A model generated the notes under the pieces. The model ran no database searches. It saw only the letters and a program-made list of their open reading frames with translations, and was not told where the DNA came from. A stretch of 64,000 nucleotides of DNA, taken from contig CAMVAT010000013.1 of NCBI GenBank assembly GCA_947165505.1, forward strand, positions 16,948-80,947, given 5' to 3'. Origin of the DNA: an uncultured Prevotellaceae bacterium. GTDB lineage: Bacteria > Bacteroidota > Bacteroidia > Bacteroidales > Bacteroidaceae. Position numbers and translations under genes: made by a program. Below, one piece after another: positions 1-8,397 of this stretch (the first letter of the stretch is position 1; the number at the start of each line of letters is the position of its first letter).

Positions 1-1478
1 CCAACCCGTCGAAAGAAAACAACGAATATGTGGAGAATATCCTCAACGATATCCAGTGGTTAGGTTTCCACTGGGGCAACGTCTATTACGCCTCGGATTA
101 TTTCGAGCAGCTGTGGGACTTCGCCGTTTGGATGATTAAGAAAGGCCGCGCCTACATCGACGAGCAGACCTCGGAGCAGATAGCCGAGCAGAAAGGCACG
201 CCCACGGAGCCCGGCAAGCCCTCGCCCTACCGCGACCGTCCGATAGAAGAGAGCCTTCGCCTCTTCAACGCGATGAACACCCCCGAGGCGGTGGAAGGGT
301 CGATGGTGCTTCGCGCCAAGCTCGACATGGCCAACCCCAACATGCACTTCCGCGATCCCATCATGTATCGCATCATCCACACCCCCCATCACCGCACCGG
401 CACGAAATGGAACGCCTACCCCATGTACGACTTCGCCCACGGCCAGAGCGACTACTTCGAGGGTGTGACCCACTCTATCTGCACCTTGGAGTTTGTGCCC
501 CACCGTCCGCTCTACGACCAGTTTATCGATTTCTTGCAGGAGAAGGAGGGGCAGACCGCCTACCGTCCGCGCCAGATAGAATTCAACCGTCTGAACCTGA
601 CCTACACCATGATGAGCAAGCGCAAACTGCTGGCCTTGGTGACGGAGAAGAAAGTGAACGGCTGGGACGACCCGCGCATGCCTACATTGAGCGGTATGCG
701 GCGCCGCGGCTACTCGCCCGAGAGCATCCGCAAGTTTATCGACTCCATCGGCTACACCAAGTTCGACGCCCTCAACGACATGGCCCTGCTGGAGGCCGCC
801 GTGCGCGAGGACCTGAACGCCCGCAGCCTGCGTGTGAGCGCCGTGCTGAACCCTGTGAAGCTGGTCATCACCAATTATCCCGACGGTCAGACCGAAGAGA
901 TGACCGCCGTGAACAACCCCGAGAACGAGGCCGACGGCACACATACCATCACCTTCTCGAAAAACCTGTGGATAGAACGCGATGACTTCATGGAAGACGC
1001 TCCGAAGAAATTCTTCCGCATGACCCCGGGCAAGGAAGTGCGCCTGAAAAACGCCTACATCGTGATGTGCACAGGCTGCAAGAAAGACGCCGAGGGCAAC
1101 ATAGAAGAGATATATGCCGAGTACGACCCAGAGAGCAAGAGCGGCAAGGAAGGCGCCAACCGCAAGGTGAAAGGCACCCTGCACTGGGTGTCGGCCGACC
1201 ACTGCCGCGAGGCCGAGGTGCGTGTGTATGACCGGCTGTTCAACGTAGAGAACCCCTCTGCCGACGAGCGCGACTTCCGTGAGTTGCTCAACCCCGAGTC
1301 GCTGCAAGTGCTCGACCGCTGCTATGTGGAGGAATACGCCGCAGAGCGGAAGCCCGGCGAGTATCTGCAATTCCAGCGCATCGGCTACTTCATGGCCGAC
1401 CTCGACTCCACGCCCGAGCACCCCGTCTTCAACAAGACCGTGGGTCTGAAAGACACGTGGGCCAAAATGAACAAATAA
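1..1478 (+). CDS. glnS: Glutaminyl-tRNA synthetase, 3' part (5' end outside window)
   Basis: Charges tRNA-Gln with glutamine in the cytoplasm. The reading frame is open from the first bases (N-P-S-K-E-N-N-E-Y before the first possible internal GTG at 30), so the gene begins upstream and the HIGH motif is missing here. Visible class I hallmarks are the NDIQWLGF segment, the tRNA acceptor-binding region around 'YPMYDFAHGQSDYFEGVTHS' and the KMSKS-like loop 'MMSKRKL'. The anticodon-binding beta barrels follow. About 490 residues are visible, which fits a protein of about 560-580. The TPR gene follows after 9 bp, suggesting cotranscription. Confidence 0.96.
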   Translation, partial: NPSKENNEYVENILNDIQWLGFHWGNVYYASDYFEQLWDFAVWMIKKGRAYIDEQTSEQIAEQKGTPTEPGKPSPYRDRPIEESLRLFNAMNTPEAVEGSMVLRAKLDMANPNMHFRDPIMYRIIHTPHHRTGTKWNAYPMYDFAHGQSDYFEGVTHSICTLEFVPHRPLYDQFIDFLQEKEGQTAYRPRQIEFNRLNLTYTMMSKRKLLALVTEKKVNGWDDPRMPTLSGMRRRGYSPESIRKFIDSIGYTKFDALNDMALLEAAVREDLNARSLRVSAVLNPVKLVITNYPDGQTEEMTAVNNPENEADGTHTITFSKNLWIERDDFMEDAPKKFFRMTPGKEVRLKNAYIVMCTGCKKDAEGNIEEIYAEYDPESKSGKEGANRKVKGTLHWVSADHCREAEVRVYDRLFNVENPSADERDFRELLNPESLQVLDRCYVEEYAAERKPGEYLQFQRIGYFMADLDSTPEHPVFNKTVGLKDTWAKMNK

Positions 1479-1487
1479 CCCCCGATC

Positions 1488-2894
1488 GTGGAGAACTCCT
1501 ATTTCGACAGCAAAGAGTTTAAGGAACTGCTCCGCCAATATGAGACGATGCGCCAGGGAGGAGTCTCCGCGTATCTCGACTCAGAGCAGCTGACCGACAT
1601 CGCCGAGTATTACCACAGCCGTGGAATGCTCGACGAAGCCGTGTCGGCAGCCCAATATGCCATCGACATTTTCGCCGGTGCCACCGCCCCCTTGGTGTTC
1701 ATGGCACGCAAGGCACTGACGCACGACAAAGACATCGCACAGGCCCAGGCGTATGCCGACCAGATAGACGACAAGAGCGACCTGGACTATTATTATATCC
1801 AAGCCGAGATCATGCTCAACCGCGGCGAGTATGAAGAAGCCGACCGCTATCTGCACGAGTGCTACGACACCTTGGACGACGATTTAGACCGCAGCGACTT
1901 CGTTCTCGACATAGCCACCCTCTATGCCGACTACGAGCGGATGGACGAGGCGCACGCATGGCTCAAGCAGTCGGACGAGACCGACAGCAACGACTATCAG
2001 GAAGCCTTAGGGCGCATCCTGCTGAGCAAAGGCGACTATGCCGAGAGTGAGCGTATCTTCACCCATCTGATAGACGAGAACCCCTTTTCGGCCTTCTATT
2101 GGAACCAGCTGTCGGCCTCGCAACTGATGCAGAACAACATCCAAGACGCCATCACCAGCAGTGAATACGCCATCGCCATCAACCCGAGCGACGAAGAGGC
2201 GCTGCTGAACAAAGCCAATGGTCTGCTGATGCTGTACAACTACCCCGAGGCGCTGAAGTATTACCGCCAATACACAGAGATGCACCCCGATGAGACCGTC
2301 GGCGAACTGTATCAGGGCATCTGCCTGTTTAATATGAATCAGTTTGAGGCGTCGATTGCCCATTTGCAAGCCGCCGAGCGCAACTATCAGGGTGAGAACG
2401 CCCAATATGCCTTGGAGATTTGTCAAGAGATGGCCTTTGCGCTGAGTCGCGTAGGCAGACTGGACGAAGCGCTGGGTTATGTGCAGAAGACCGAGGCATT
2501 AGACTGCAATCACGACGAGATGATGGTGCTGCGGGGACATCTGTATCTGGAGCACCAACGGATAGACGAGGCCCAGGCGTGCTTTCAGCGAGCCATCAAC
2601 GACTCCGGCTCATCTCCCGACATCCTGCTGCGCATCGCCATCTCGATCTACGACAACGACTATATACAGTTGGCCTACAAGATTTTGCATTCACTGCTCG
2701 ACACGGCCGGCGACGACAGGCACGACGGCTATTCTTATCTGGCAGCCTGCGCCCATGAGCTGGGCTACGAAGACGAATACCGCCGCTATCTGGAAAAAGC
2801 CGTCAAGGAGAACCCACTGGAAGCGCGTAATGTGCTGAGCGGCTACTTCCCCGAAGGCATGGAGCCCGAGGAATATTTGAGATTTGAGGTTTGA
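1488..2894 (+). CDS. Tetratricopeptide-repeat protein
   Basis: A 468-residue soluble protein made almost wholly of helical TPR-like pairs (for example 'GDYAESERIF', 'YPEALKYYRQYTEMHPDE', 'GRLDEALGYVQ'), so it probably acts as a protein-interaction scaffold; the partner is unknown. There is no signal peptide. The GTG start at 1488 is chosen because the acidic N-terminus 'ENSYFDSKEFKELL' looks like real protein; the next ATG is at 1551. The stop codon and last residues (LRFEV) lie inside a heptanucleotide tandem repeat, so the native C-terminus may have been altered by repeat expansion. Confidence 0.85.
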   Translation: MENSYFDSKEFKELLRQYETMRQGGVSAYLDSEQLTDIAEYYHSRGMLDEAVSAAQYAIDIFAGATAPLVFMARKALTHDKDIAQAQAYADQIDDKSDLDYYYIQAEIMLNRGEYEEADRYLHECYDTLDDDLDRSDFVLDIATLYADYERMDEAHAWLKQSDETDSNDYQEALGRILLSKGDYAESERIFTHLIDENPFSAFYWNQLSASQLMQNNIQDAITSSEYAIAINPSDEEALLNKANGLLMLYNYPEALKYYRQYTEMHPDETVGELYQGICLFNMNQFEASIAHLQAAERNYQGENAQYALEICQEMAFALSRVGRLDEALGYVQKTEALDCNHDEMMVLRGHLYLEHQRIDEAQACFQRAINDSGSSPDILLRIAISIYDNDYIQLAYKILHSLLDTAGDDRHDGYSYLAACAHELGYEDEYRRYLEKAVKENPLEARNVLSGYFPEGMEPEEYLRFEV

Positions 2895-2930
2895 GGTTTG
2901 AGATTTGAGATTTGAGGTTTGAGGTTTGAG
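2875..2930 (+). repeat. Heptamer tandem repeat overlapping the end of the TPR gene
   Basis: Eight uninterrupted 7-base units of RTTTGAG. The first base of the units runs A,A,G,G,A,A,G,G, so there is also a 28-base higher-order period. It begins inside the coding sequence and supplies its TGA stop. Confidence 0.9.
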
Positions 2931-2959
2931 TTATCATTAAATAGACATAAATATTCACT

Positions 2960-3583
2960 ATGAGTTGGATTACGTCCTTGATAGGACATTTGAATTACGG
3001 CACGGTGCTGCTGCTGATGCTGTTGGAGAGCACGGTCATCCCTGTGCCGTCTGAACTGGTCGTGTCGCCAGCCGCCTATCATGCCGCTGGCGGTCATCTG
3101 AATGTGTTTTTGGTGATTTTATTTGCCACCATCGGTGCCGACTTAGGTGCCAGCATCAACTATGTGGCAGGATATTACTTGGGCCGCCCCATCATCTATA
3201 AGTTTGCCAACAGCAAATGGGGCAAGATGTGCCTGCTGAACCAGGAAAAGGTAGAGAAGAGCGAGAAATACTTCAACGACCACGGCATGGTAGCCACTAT
3301 CTCGGGCCGTTTGATACCGGGCATCCGCCACCTGATCTCCATCCCCGCCGGATTGGCGAAGATGAACTACTGGAAATTCCTGCTCTACACCACCATCGGT
3401 GCCGGTGTGTGGAATTGCATACTTGCCGCCCTGGGATGGTATCTACACTCTGTGGTGCCCGAGGATCAGTTGACCGAGAAGTTGGAGGAATACGGCGACT
3501 ACATCAAGTGGGGCATTCTGGCCCTCGTGGGTGCCGTGATCGTGTTTTTCGTCATCAGGTGGTGGGTGAAGAAGAGGAAATAA
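2960..3583 (+). CDS. DedA/SNARE-associated family membrane protein
   Basis: A 207-residue inner-membrane protein of the DedA superfamily (VTT domain); members act as lipid-linked phosphate carrier flippases or support envelope integrity. Family features visible are 'ESTVIPVPSELVV' near residue 25, the glycine-rich 'GADLGASINYVAGYYLGR' segment and the 'SGRLIPGIRHLISIPAGLAKM' re-entrant loop with its conserved Arg and Pro. Four to five hydrophobic segments end in 'WWVKKRK'. The ATG lies 66 bp after the TPR gene. Transported substrate cannot be told from sequence. Confidence 0.9.
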   Translation: MSWITSLIGHLNYGTVLLLMLLESTVIPVPSELVVSPAAYHAAGGHLNVFLVILFATIGADLGASINYVAGYYLGRPIIYKFANSKWGKMCLLNQEKVEKSEKYFNDHGMVATISGRLIPGIRHLISIPAGLAKMNYWKFLLYTTIGAGVWNCILAALGWYLHSVVPEDQLTEKLEEYGDYIKWGILALVGAVIVFFVIRWWVKKRK

Positions 3584-3587
3584 AGCC

Positions 3588-3614
3588 CCCTCCCCAACCC
3601 ACCCGAGGGGAGGG
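3588..3614. terminator. GC-rich hairpin after the DedA gene
   Basis: CCCTCCCC at 3588-3595 pairs with GGGGAGGG at 3607-3614 across an 11-base loop, just after the stop codon. There is no U-run, so it may instead be a dispersed intergenic repeat. Confidence 0.4.
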
Positions 3615-3668
3615 AGTAGATAGTGAGCGAAGATGAGTGAACAAGGAAAAAATAAATAATTTTTAGAG

Positions 3669-4301
3669 ATGGCATTGGATATTAAGAAGATAAAAGAAGA
3701 GTTTATCGAACTGTTGCGCTCGACGAAGCGCGCCGGCATAGAAGACGTGATGAAAGACCTGGAGGAATGGGGATTTTACGAGGCACCCGCCTCTGCCGGT
3801 CATCATCTGAATGTGGCAGGCGGTCTGGTACAGCACTCGTTGAACACCTGCAAGGCCGCCCTGGCCGTGTATGAGGGCATGAAGACCTTAGAGCCCTATC
3901 TGGCCAATGAAGTGAAGCGCGAGAGTGTGATCATCGCCAGTCTGCTGCACGACGTATGCAAGACCGACATCTACAAGCCCACCGTGAAACGGCGTAAGAA
4001 CCAGTTAGGGATATGGGAAGACTCCGAAGGCTATAAGGTGACGTACAAGAATTTCCCCATGGGTCATGGCGAGAAATCGGTCATCCTATTGCTATGCAGC
4101 GGCCTAGAACTGTTTGACGACGAGATGCTGGCCATCCGCTGGCACATGGGCGCCTGGGGTGTGAACATGAACAGTTATGAAGACCAGCGCAACTACGACA
4201 CCGCGCGCATGCTCTACCCCTTGGTGGCCATCGTGCAGACCGCCGACGGTCTGGCCGCCAGCATCATGGAGCGCACTGGAGGAGAAATCGACGAGATGTG
4301 A
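3669..4301 (+). CDS. HD-domain phosphohydrolase
   Basis: A 210-residue cytoplasmic HD-superfamily metal-dependent phosphohydrolase. Visible metal ligands are the His in 'GGLVQHSLNTC', the HD pair in 'ASLLHDVCKTD', and later His in 'PMGHGEKSV' and 'IRWHMGAWG'. The family includes nucleotidases and RNA-processing enzymes; the substrate is unknown. The ATG follows an AT-rich spacer, and a strong hairpin terminator follows the stop. Confidence 0.85.
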   Translation: MALDIKKIKEEFIELLRSTKRAGIEDVMKDLEEWGFYEAPASAGHHLNVAGGLVQHSLNTCKAALAVYEGMKTLEPYLANEVKRESVIIASLLHDVCKTDIYKPTVKRRKNQLGIWEDSEGYKVTYKNFPMGHGEKSVILLLCSGLELFDDEMLAIRWHMGAWGVNMNSYEDQRNYDTARMLYPLVAIVQTADGLAASIMERTGGEIDEM

Positions 4302-4330
4302 CAGTTTTGCACCCTTCCCTATGATATACA

Positions 4331-4366
4331 ACAATCCTGCCTTTCGTACACCGAAGGCAGGATTGT
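4331..4366. terminator. Bidirectional hairpin terminator between HD gene and GH3 gene
   Basis: A 13-bp stem, ACAATCCTGCCTT with AAGGCAGGATTGT, around a 10-base loop, followed by a short T-rich stretch. It sits between convergent genes and can serve both. Confidence 0.8.
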
Positions 4367-4396
4367 TTGTTGAACGGCCAAACGTAAGACTATTTC

Positions 4397-7324
4397 TTAT
4401 TTGACGACGAAATCGAGCGACTGGAGGTCTTCACCGCGTGAAGAGGTGCCAAATAAGATTTGGTAACGACCGGCGCGTGTAGATAGTTCGTCGATAGATG
4501 GGTCGTAGTATTCAAAGGCCTCGGCATCGAGCGTGATGACGGCTTTCTGCGTCTCGCCGGGTTGTAGCGATAACTTTTTGAAACCCTTCAACGCCTTGAT
4601 AGGTGCCCCGGGGTCGTCAACAGCCTTGACATACACCTGAACGGTCTCCGTGCCTTGACGCGAGCCCGTGTTGGTGACAGGCACCGTGAGTGTCACCTGT
4701 CCGTCTTTCTTCATCGACTTCTTGGATAGTTTCCCCTTGCCCACTTGGAAGGTCGTGTATGACAACCCATAGCCGAAGGCATAGAGCGGCTGTCCGCGGA
4801 AGTAGCGGTAGGTGCGGTTGTCCATGCTATAGTCGAGGAAGTCGGGCAGGTCGTCGTTAGAGGCATAGAACGTGACGGGCAGTTTTCCACCGGGGTTGTA
4901 ATCGCCGAAGAGCACATCGGCGAGTGCCTCCGCCCCACCCTGCCCCGGATACCAGGCTTGGATGAGCGCATCGTACTGATCCTCGACCGAGGCGAACGCC
5001 ATGGCCGAGCCCGAGCAGTTGACGAGCACCACGGGGCGGCCCGTGGCGTGCATAGCACGGATGAGCCGCTGCTGCACCTGCGGCAGTTCGATGGTGCTCT
5101 TGTCGCCCCCTTCGCCCTCCATCTGCGGCGAAATGCCGCCGATGATGATGATGGCATCGGCCTGAGCCACCTCTTGTGCCAGCGATGAGAAATCGACGAG
5201 GTTGCGCTCGCAGATATCGCCTCTGAGCAACGCGAAGTGGCCACCACCGCGACAGTATTCAATACACAGGTTGTAGTCTTGCCCCTGGGTTACGGGGAAG
5301 GATTTATATGTAGGTTTGCGTTGGAATCCAAACGAAGGGCGCTCAGAGGCCTTATTCTCCTCCACCACCTCGCCATTCACCATGAGCAGGTAGCCGTTGT
5401 CAGAGGCCAGCGTATATTTCATCTCGCCGGTGAAGGCAGCATGATACGTGCCTGTGATGCGCAGCGAGAAGTTGTCGTTGTCAACGCCCTCAGCCACGCC
5501 CCATGCGCCGAAGGTGGTGAAGTCGATGGTGCTGTAAAAGCCCGTTTTGACGGGTTCGCCGCTCAACTCCTTATTATTATAGAATTCCACCTTGATGCCC
5601 TTGCCCTCATTGAAGTCTTGCAGGTGGTGCACGGTGGTATAGTCGTCATCGCGCTCGCACGCCTTCTGATAGATGACCTTGGCCTGCGGCACAGCTTGAC
5701 GTATGCCTTGCAGCAGCGAGCGTGTATGCTCCTGGGTGGGCGTGCCGCCGTAGTTGCCATTGAGCAGTTCGGCATCATCAGCGTTGGGTCCCACCACCGC
5801 GATGGTCTTGATTTGTTTGGAGAGCGGCAGCAAGCCGTTGTTTTTCAGGAGCACCATCGACTCTTGTGCCGCCTTGACCGCCAGTCGGTCGTTGCTCTCG
5901 CTGCTGATGACCTCGGGTGCGAGGTCAGCCCATGGCAGCATGTCGGCAGGGTCGAACATACCGAGTTCGAAGCGTCCGAGCAGCGTACGGCGCAGGTGCT
6001 GGTCTAGCACCTCCTCGCTGACGAGCCCTTTCTCCAGTGCCTCTGTGAGCACCATGAACACCTTGCCGCACTCCAGGTCGGTGCCGTTGAGCACCGCATC
6101 GACCGAAGCCGACAGCGGGTCTTTGTGTGTCTCGTGCTGTCCCTTGGAATAGAAGTTATTGATGGCATCACAGTCGGTCACGACCAGTCCATCGTAGCCC
6201 CACTTGCGGCGCAGGATATCAATGAGCAGTCGGTCGCTCGAACAGCAGGGCTTGCCCTCGTAGCGGTTGTAGGCGCACATCACCTCTCTGACGTTGCCTT
6301 TTTTGACCAACGCCTTGAAAGCGGGCAGATACGTCTCCCAGAGGTCGCGCATCGAGACAGAGGCGTTATAGGTATGGCGCAGCGGTTCGGGTCCGCTATG
6401 CACGGCATAGTGTTTGGCACAAGCGTGCGTCTTGAAGTAATGCGGATCGTTGCCCTGCATGCCGAGCACCGTCTGCACACCGAGCACGGCATTGAGATAG
6501 GGGTCTTCGCCGCATGTCTCCTGTCCTCTGCCCCATCTGGGGTCGCGGAAGATGTTCACGTTAGGGCACCAGAACGTCAGTTCGGGGTTGCCGGGGTAAT
6601 ATACCGTGCCCATCGGCACATTAAACACACGGTGGTCGGAGCGGTTCCAGTTGGCCCGAGCCTCGTCGGAAACGGTGGAGAAGACATCATACACCAGCTG
6701 TTCGTTGAAGGCCGCCGCCATGCCGATAGGTTGCGGATAGACGGTATATCCGCCCTGTCTGACGCCATGGCATGCCTCGCTCCACCAGTTATAGGAGGGA
6801 ATGCCGAGGCGGTCGATAGACACAGACTTATTCATCATCAGTCCCACCTTCTCTTCGGGTGTCAAGAGCGAGAGCAGGTTTTCCACCCGTTCGGCATAAG
6901 AGAGTTGCGTATTGAGATAGGGGTAGCCCTGTCCGGCCTGTGCGGTGCCCTCGCCCACCACCGCCTTGACGGATAGCGAAGCGAGCGTCTTGCCCTTCTC
7001 GTCGAGCAGTTCGACACTTCGGAACGACTTGCCAGCCGCCTGTTTCGGGTAAAATGCCACCATCACCTGGGCCGACCGTCCGGGTTGCACCTCCTCATCC
7101 GGGCAGAACGCCTTGACGCATTCGCAGGAGGGGACGGTTCGCGCGATGGCGACAGGTTGTTTCGACTTGTTCGTCATCGTGAACGTATGGCACACCGCCC
7201 CATTCGCGGCATCAATCGCTCCGAAGTCGTATTCGTAAGTATCAAACACCACGGGGCTGCTCTTTTGAGCGAAGGCAGCACACACGCCGACGGCGCAGAG
7301 AGCCAGAAGAAACCATTTTTTCAT
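4397..7324 (-). CDS. Secreted GH3 glycosidase with N-terminal DUF1573 and inserted PA14 domain
   Basis: A 975-residue exported beta-glycosidase (beta-glucosidase or beta-xylosidase type) probably acting on plant oligosaccharides in the periplasm. The start is set at 7324 (MKKWFLLALC), which gives a clean signal peptide cut near AFA-QK; upstream Met codons lie in the promoter area. Domains: DUF1573-like Ig domain about 24-122 with 'PSCECV', GH3 TIM barrel about 130-460 with the KH pair at 304-305 and predicted nucleophile Asp384 in 'VVTDCDAI', the GH3 C-terminal sandwich interrupted by PA14 at about 575-705, then a fibronectin-III-like end. xylA/xylB lie nearby. Exact sugar specificity cannot be told. 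Confidence 0.93.
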   Translation of the reverse strand: MKKWFLLALCAVGVCAAFAQKSSPVVFDTYEYDFGAIDAANGAVCHTFTMTNKSKQPVAIARTVPSCECVKAFCPDEEVQPGRSAQVMVAFYPKQAAGKSFRSVELLDEKGKTLASLSVKAVVGEGTAQAGQGYPYLNTQLSYAERVENLLSLLTPEEKVGLMMNKSVSIDRLGIPSYNWWSEACHGVRQGGYTVYPQPIGMAAAFNEQLVYDVFSTVSDEARANWNRSDHRVFNVPMGTVYYPGNPELTFWCPNVNIFRDPRWGRGQETCGEDPYLNAVLGVQTVLGMQGNDPHYFKTHACAKHYAVHSGPEPLRHTYNASVSMRDLWETYLPAFKALVKKGNVREVMCAYNRYEGKPCCSSDRLLIDILRRKWGYDGLVVTDCDAINNFYSKGQHETHKDPLSASVDAVLNGTDLECGKVFMVLTEALEKGLVSEEVLDQHLRRTLLGRFELGMFDPADMLPWADLAPEVISSESNDRLAVKAAQESMVLLKNNGLLPLSKQIKTIAVVGPNADDAELLNGNYGGTPTQEHTRSLLQGIRQAVPQAKVIYQKACERDDDYTTVHHLQDFNEGKGIKVEFYNNKELSGEPVKTGFYSTIDFTTFGAWGVAEGVDNDNFSLRITGTYHAAFTGEMKYTLASDNGYLLMVNGEVVEENKASERPSFGFQRKPTYKSFPVTQGQDYNLCIEYCRGGGHFALLRGDICERNLVDFSSLAQEVAQADAIIIIGGISPQMEGEGGDKSTIELPQVQQRLIRAMHATGRPVVLVNCSGSAMAFASVEDQYDALIQAWYPGQGGAEALADVLFGDYNPGGKLPVTFYASNDDLPDFLDYSMDNRTYRYFRGQPLYAFGYGLSYTTFQVGKGKLSKKSMKKDGQVTLTVPVTNTGSRQGTETVQVYVKAVDDPGAPIKALKGFKKLSLQPGETQKAVITLDAEAFEYYDPSIDELSTRAGRYQILFGTSSRGEDLQSLDFVVK

Positions 7325-7354
7325 ATTGCAATAATCCATTGATTGATGATGGTG

Positions 7355-7362
7355 CAAAGTTA
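7355..7362 (-). promoter_or_regulatory. Candidate -7 box for the GH3 gene
   Basis: TAACTTTG on the minus strand, about 30 bases before the chosen start. A convincing -33 TTTG is not seen at the right spacing, so this is half a promoter. Confidence 0.45.
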
Positions 7363-7490
7363 TGAAAAAAAGGAGAGTAAGATGCCACAGGGTGTTACAA
7401 AGACTTATCAAAAAGTATCAGGAATTTCAAGGAGGTCAAGATAAATCAAAGATCTTTACCTAAAAAAGACGAATCAAGCATGCTAAGATT

Positions 7491-7690
7491 TTACAACAAA
7501 TCATTGCCACTAAGCATAGGTATTTCGCTATCCATTATATTTCGGAATACACCTTTTTCATCAATGTAGTAGCCTGAGATGGCTTTATCATCGACTCGAC
7601 GAATTGGATACTCCATCCAAACTTACGTTGCAGTTCGTACAGCAAACTCGCTACTTCATACAACGAAGGCTGGATGATTTGTTTTTAAGG
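7491..7690 (-). pseudogene. Frameshifted remnant of an unknown protein
   Basis: Reading the minus strand, one frame gives protein-like 'QPSLYEVASLLYELQRKFGW' without any start codon. The text then continues convincingly in another frame as 'MEYPIRRVDDKAISGYYI' and 'DEKGVFRNIMDSEIPML' up to a TAA at 7491. The two halves join at about 7616 with a frame change. I do not recognise the family. The second half could alternatively be a 41-residue ORF starting at 7616. Amphipathic helix and charged strands support real coding history, but the region is short. Confidence 0.4.
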
Positions 7691-7709
7691 TAGAAGCCTA
7701 TTATCTTTG
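7678..7709 (+). promoter_or_regulatory. Bacteroidetes-type promoter of the amidase gene
   Basis: TTTG at 7678-7681, 20-base spacer, TATCTTTG at 7702-7709. This is a full match to TTTG-N19-21-TAnnTTTG. The expected leader is about 24 bases. Confidence 0.75.
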
Positions 7710-7737
7710 GAAAATAATGACCTTTTAACCCCATTTT

Positions 7738-8271
7738 ATGAAGAAAAAGAAATTGTATAAACGCTTAGCCATTTGTCTGATTATACTTATATTAGGTCTC
7801 AATGTCCCGTATAAATATGATAACAACGCAGCTGTTGATTATGTCACGGCCAACGCCAACGGGAAGTCGAAGTGCCAATGCGCATGGTATGTAATGAAAG
7901 CCATACACCGCGGCGGTTGCTATCCATGTGGTATTTATCCCGCCTATGCCTATAGCGACAGGCTGATATCCATGGGGTTTGAGAAAGTGCCGGCCGCCAA
8001 TTACAAGCCTGAAAAGGGTGATATTGTAGTGCTGACGCAAAACTCTAAAAGTGTGTTCGGCCACATCGCCATGTATAATGGCAGCAAATGGGTCTCCGAC
8101 TATTTACAAAAGAATGGTCTCTATCCCAACCAGACATACAGGCAGGAAAGTAGTTGTAAATATTTTCGCCAAACTGACGGATGGCATTTTGCCAATATCT
8201 GGTTCTCACCCGTAAAACTGGTTGAATACGTGGTAGTATTCATTAAGGGCTTTAACAAAATCAATTTTTAG
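7738..8271 (+). CDS. Tae2/BPSL0067-like peptidoglycan amidase with N-terminal membrane/signal segment
   Basis: A 177-residue papain-fold (NlpC/P60-CHAP type) cell-wall amidase. The catalytic Cys is probably Cys48 in 'KSKCQCAWYVMKAI' and the His is His109 in 'FGHIAMYNGSKWVSDYLQ'; 'YKPEKGDIVVL' between them is typical. The arrangement resembles the BPSL0067 family, to which the type VI effector Tae2 belongs (from memory of the family, not a search). Unlike those effectors, it has a lysine-rich start and a hydrophobic stretch at 10-24, suggesting Sec export or membrane anchoring. It has its own promoter, no visible immunity gene or secretion apparatus, and an AT-richer context. It could be an orphan effector or a house enzyme for peptidoglycan. 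Confidence 0.7.
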   Translation: MKKKKLYKRLAICLIILILGLNVPYKYDNNAAVDYVTANANGKSKCQCAWYVMKAIHRGGCYPCGIYPAYAYSDRLISMGFEKVPAANYKPEKGDIVVLTQNSKSVFGHIAMYNGSKWVSDYLQKNGLYPNQTYRQESSCKYFRQTDGWHFANIWFSPVKLVEYVVVFIKGFNKINF

Positions 8272-8346
8272 AGCAAATATTTTTAAACAGGACCCGCTGG
8301 CATCCCGTAAGTTCTACCTGCCATCGCCGCCGTGAGATAACGATAA

Positions 8347-8372
8347 AAGGAGCGCCCCGGGGGGTGCTCCTT
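8347..8372. terminator. Bidirectional terminator between amidase gene and xylA
   Basis: AAGGAGCGCCCC (8347-8358) pairs with GGGGTGCTCCTT (8361-8372) with one G-U pair. A second perfect palindrome, GTCAGCCGGCTGAC, follows at 8381-8394. Confidence 0.75.
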
Positions 8373-8397
8373 CTATTGTTGTCAGCCGGCTGACAGT

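Larger units (their letters stand above)
7325..7737. other. 413-base gap between GH3 and amidase genes
   Basis: AT-richer than its surroundings. It holds the GH3 -7 box, the remains of an ORF (7491-7690, minus) and the promoter of the amidase gene (7678-7709). I see no tRNA or structured RNA in it. Confidence 0.6.

Noticed and set aside
60..1538. 492-residue minus-strand frame opposite glnS
   Set aside because: Antisense shadow; glnS has complete class I motifs.
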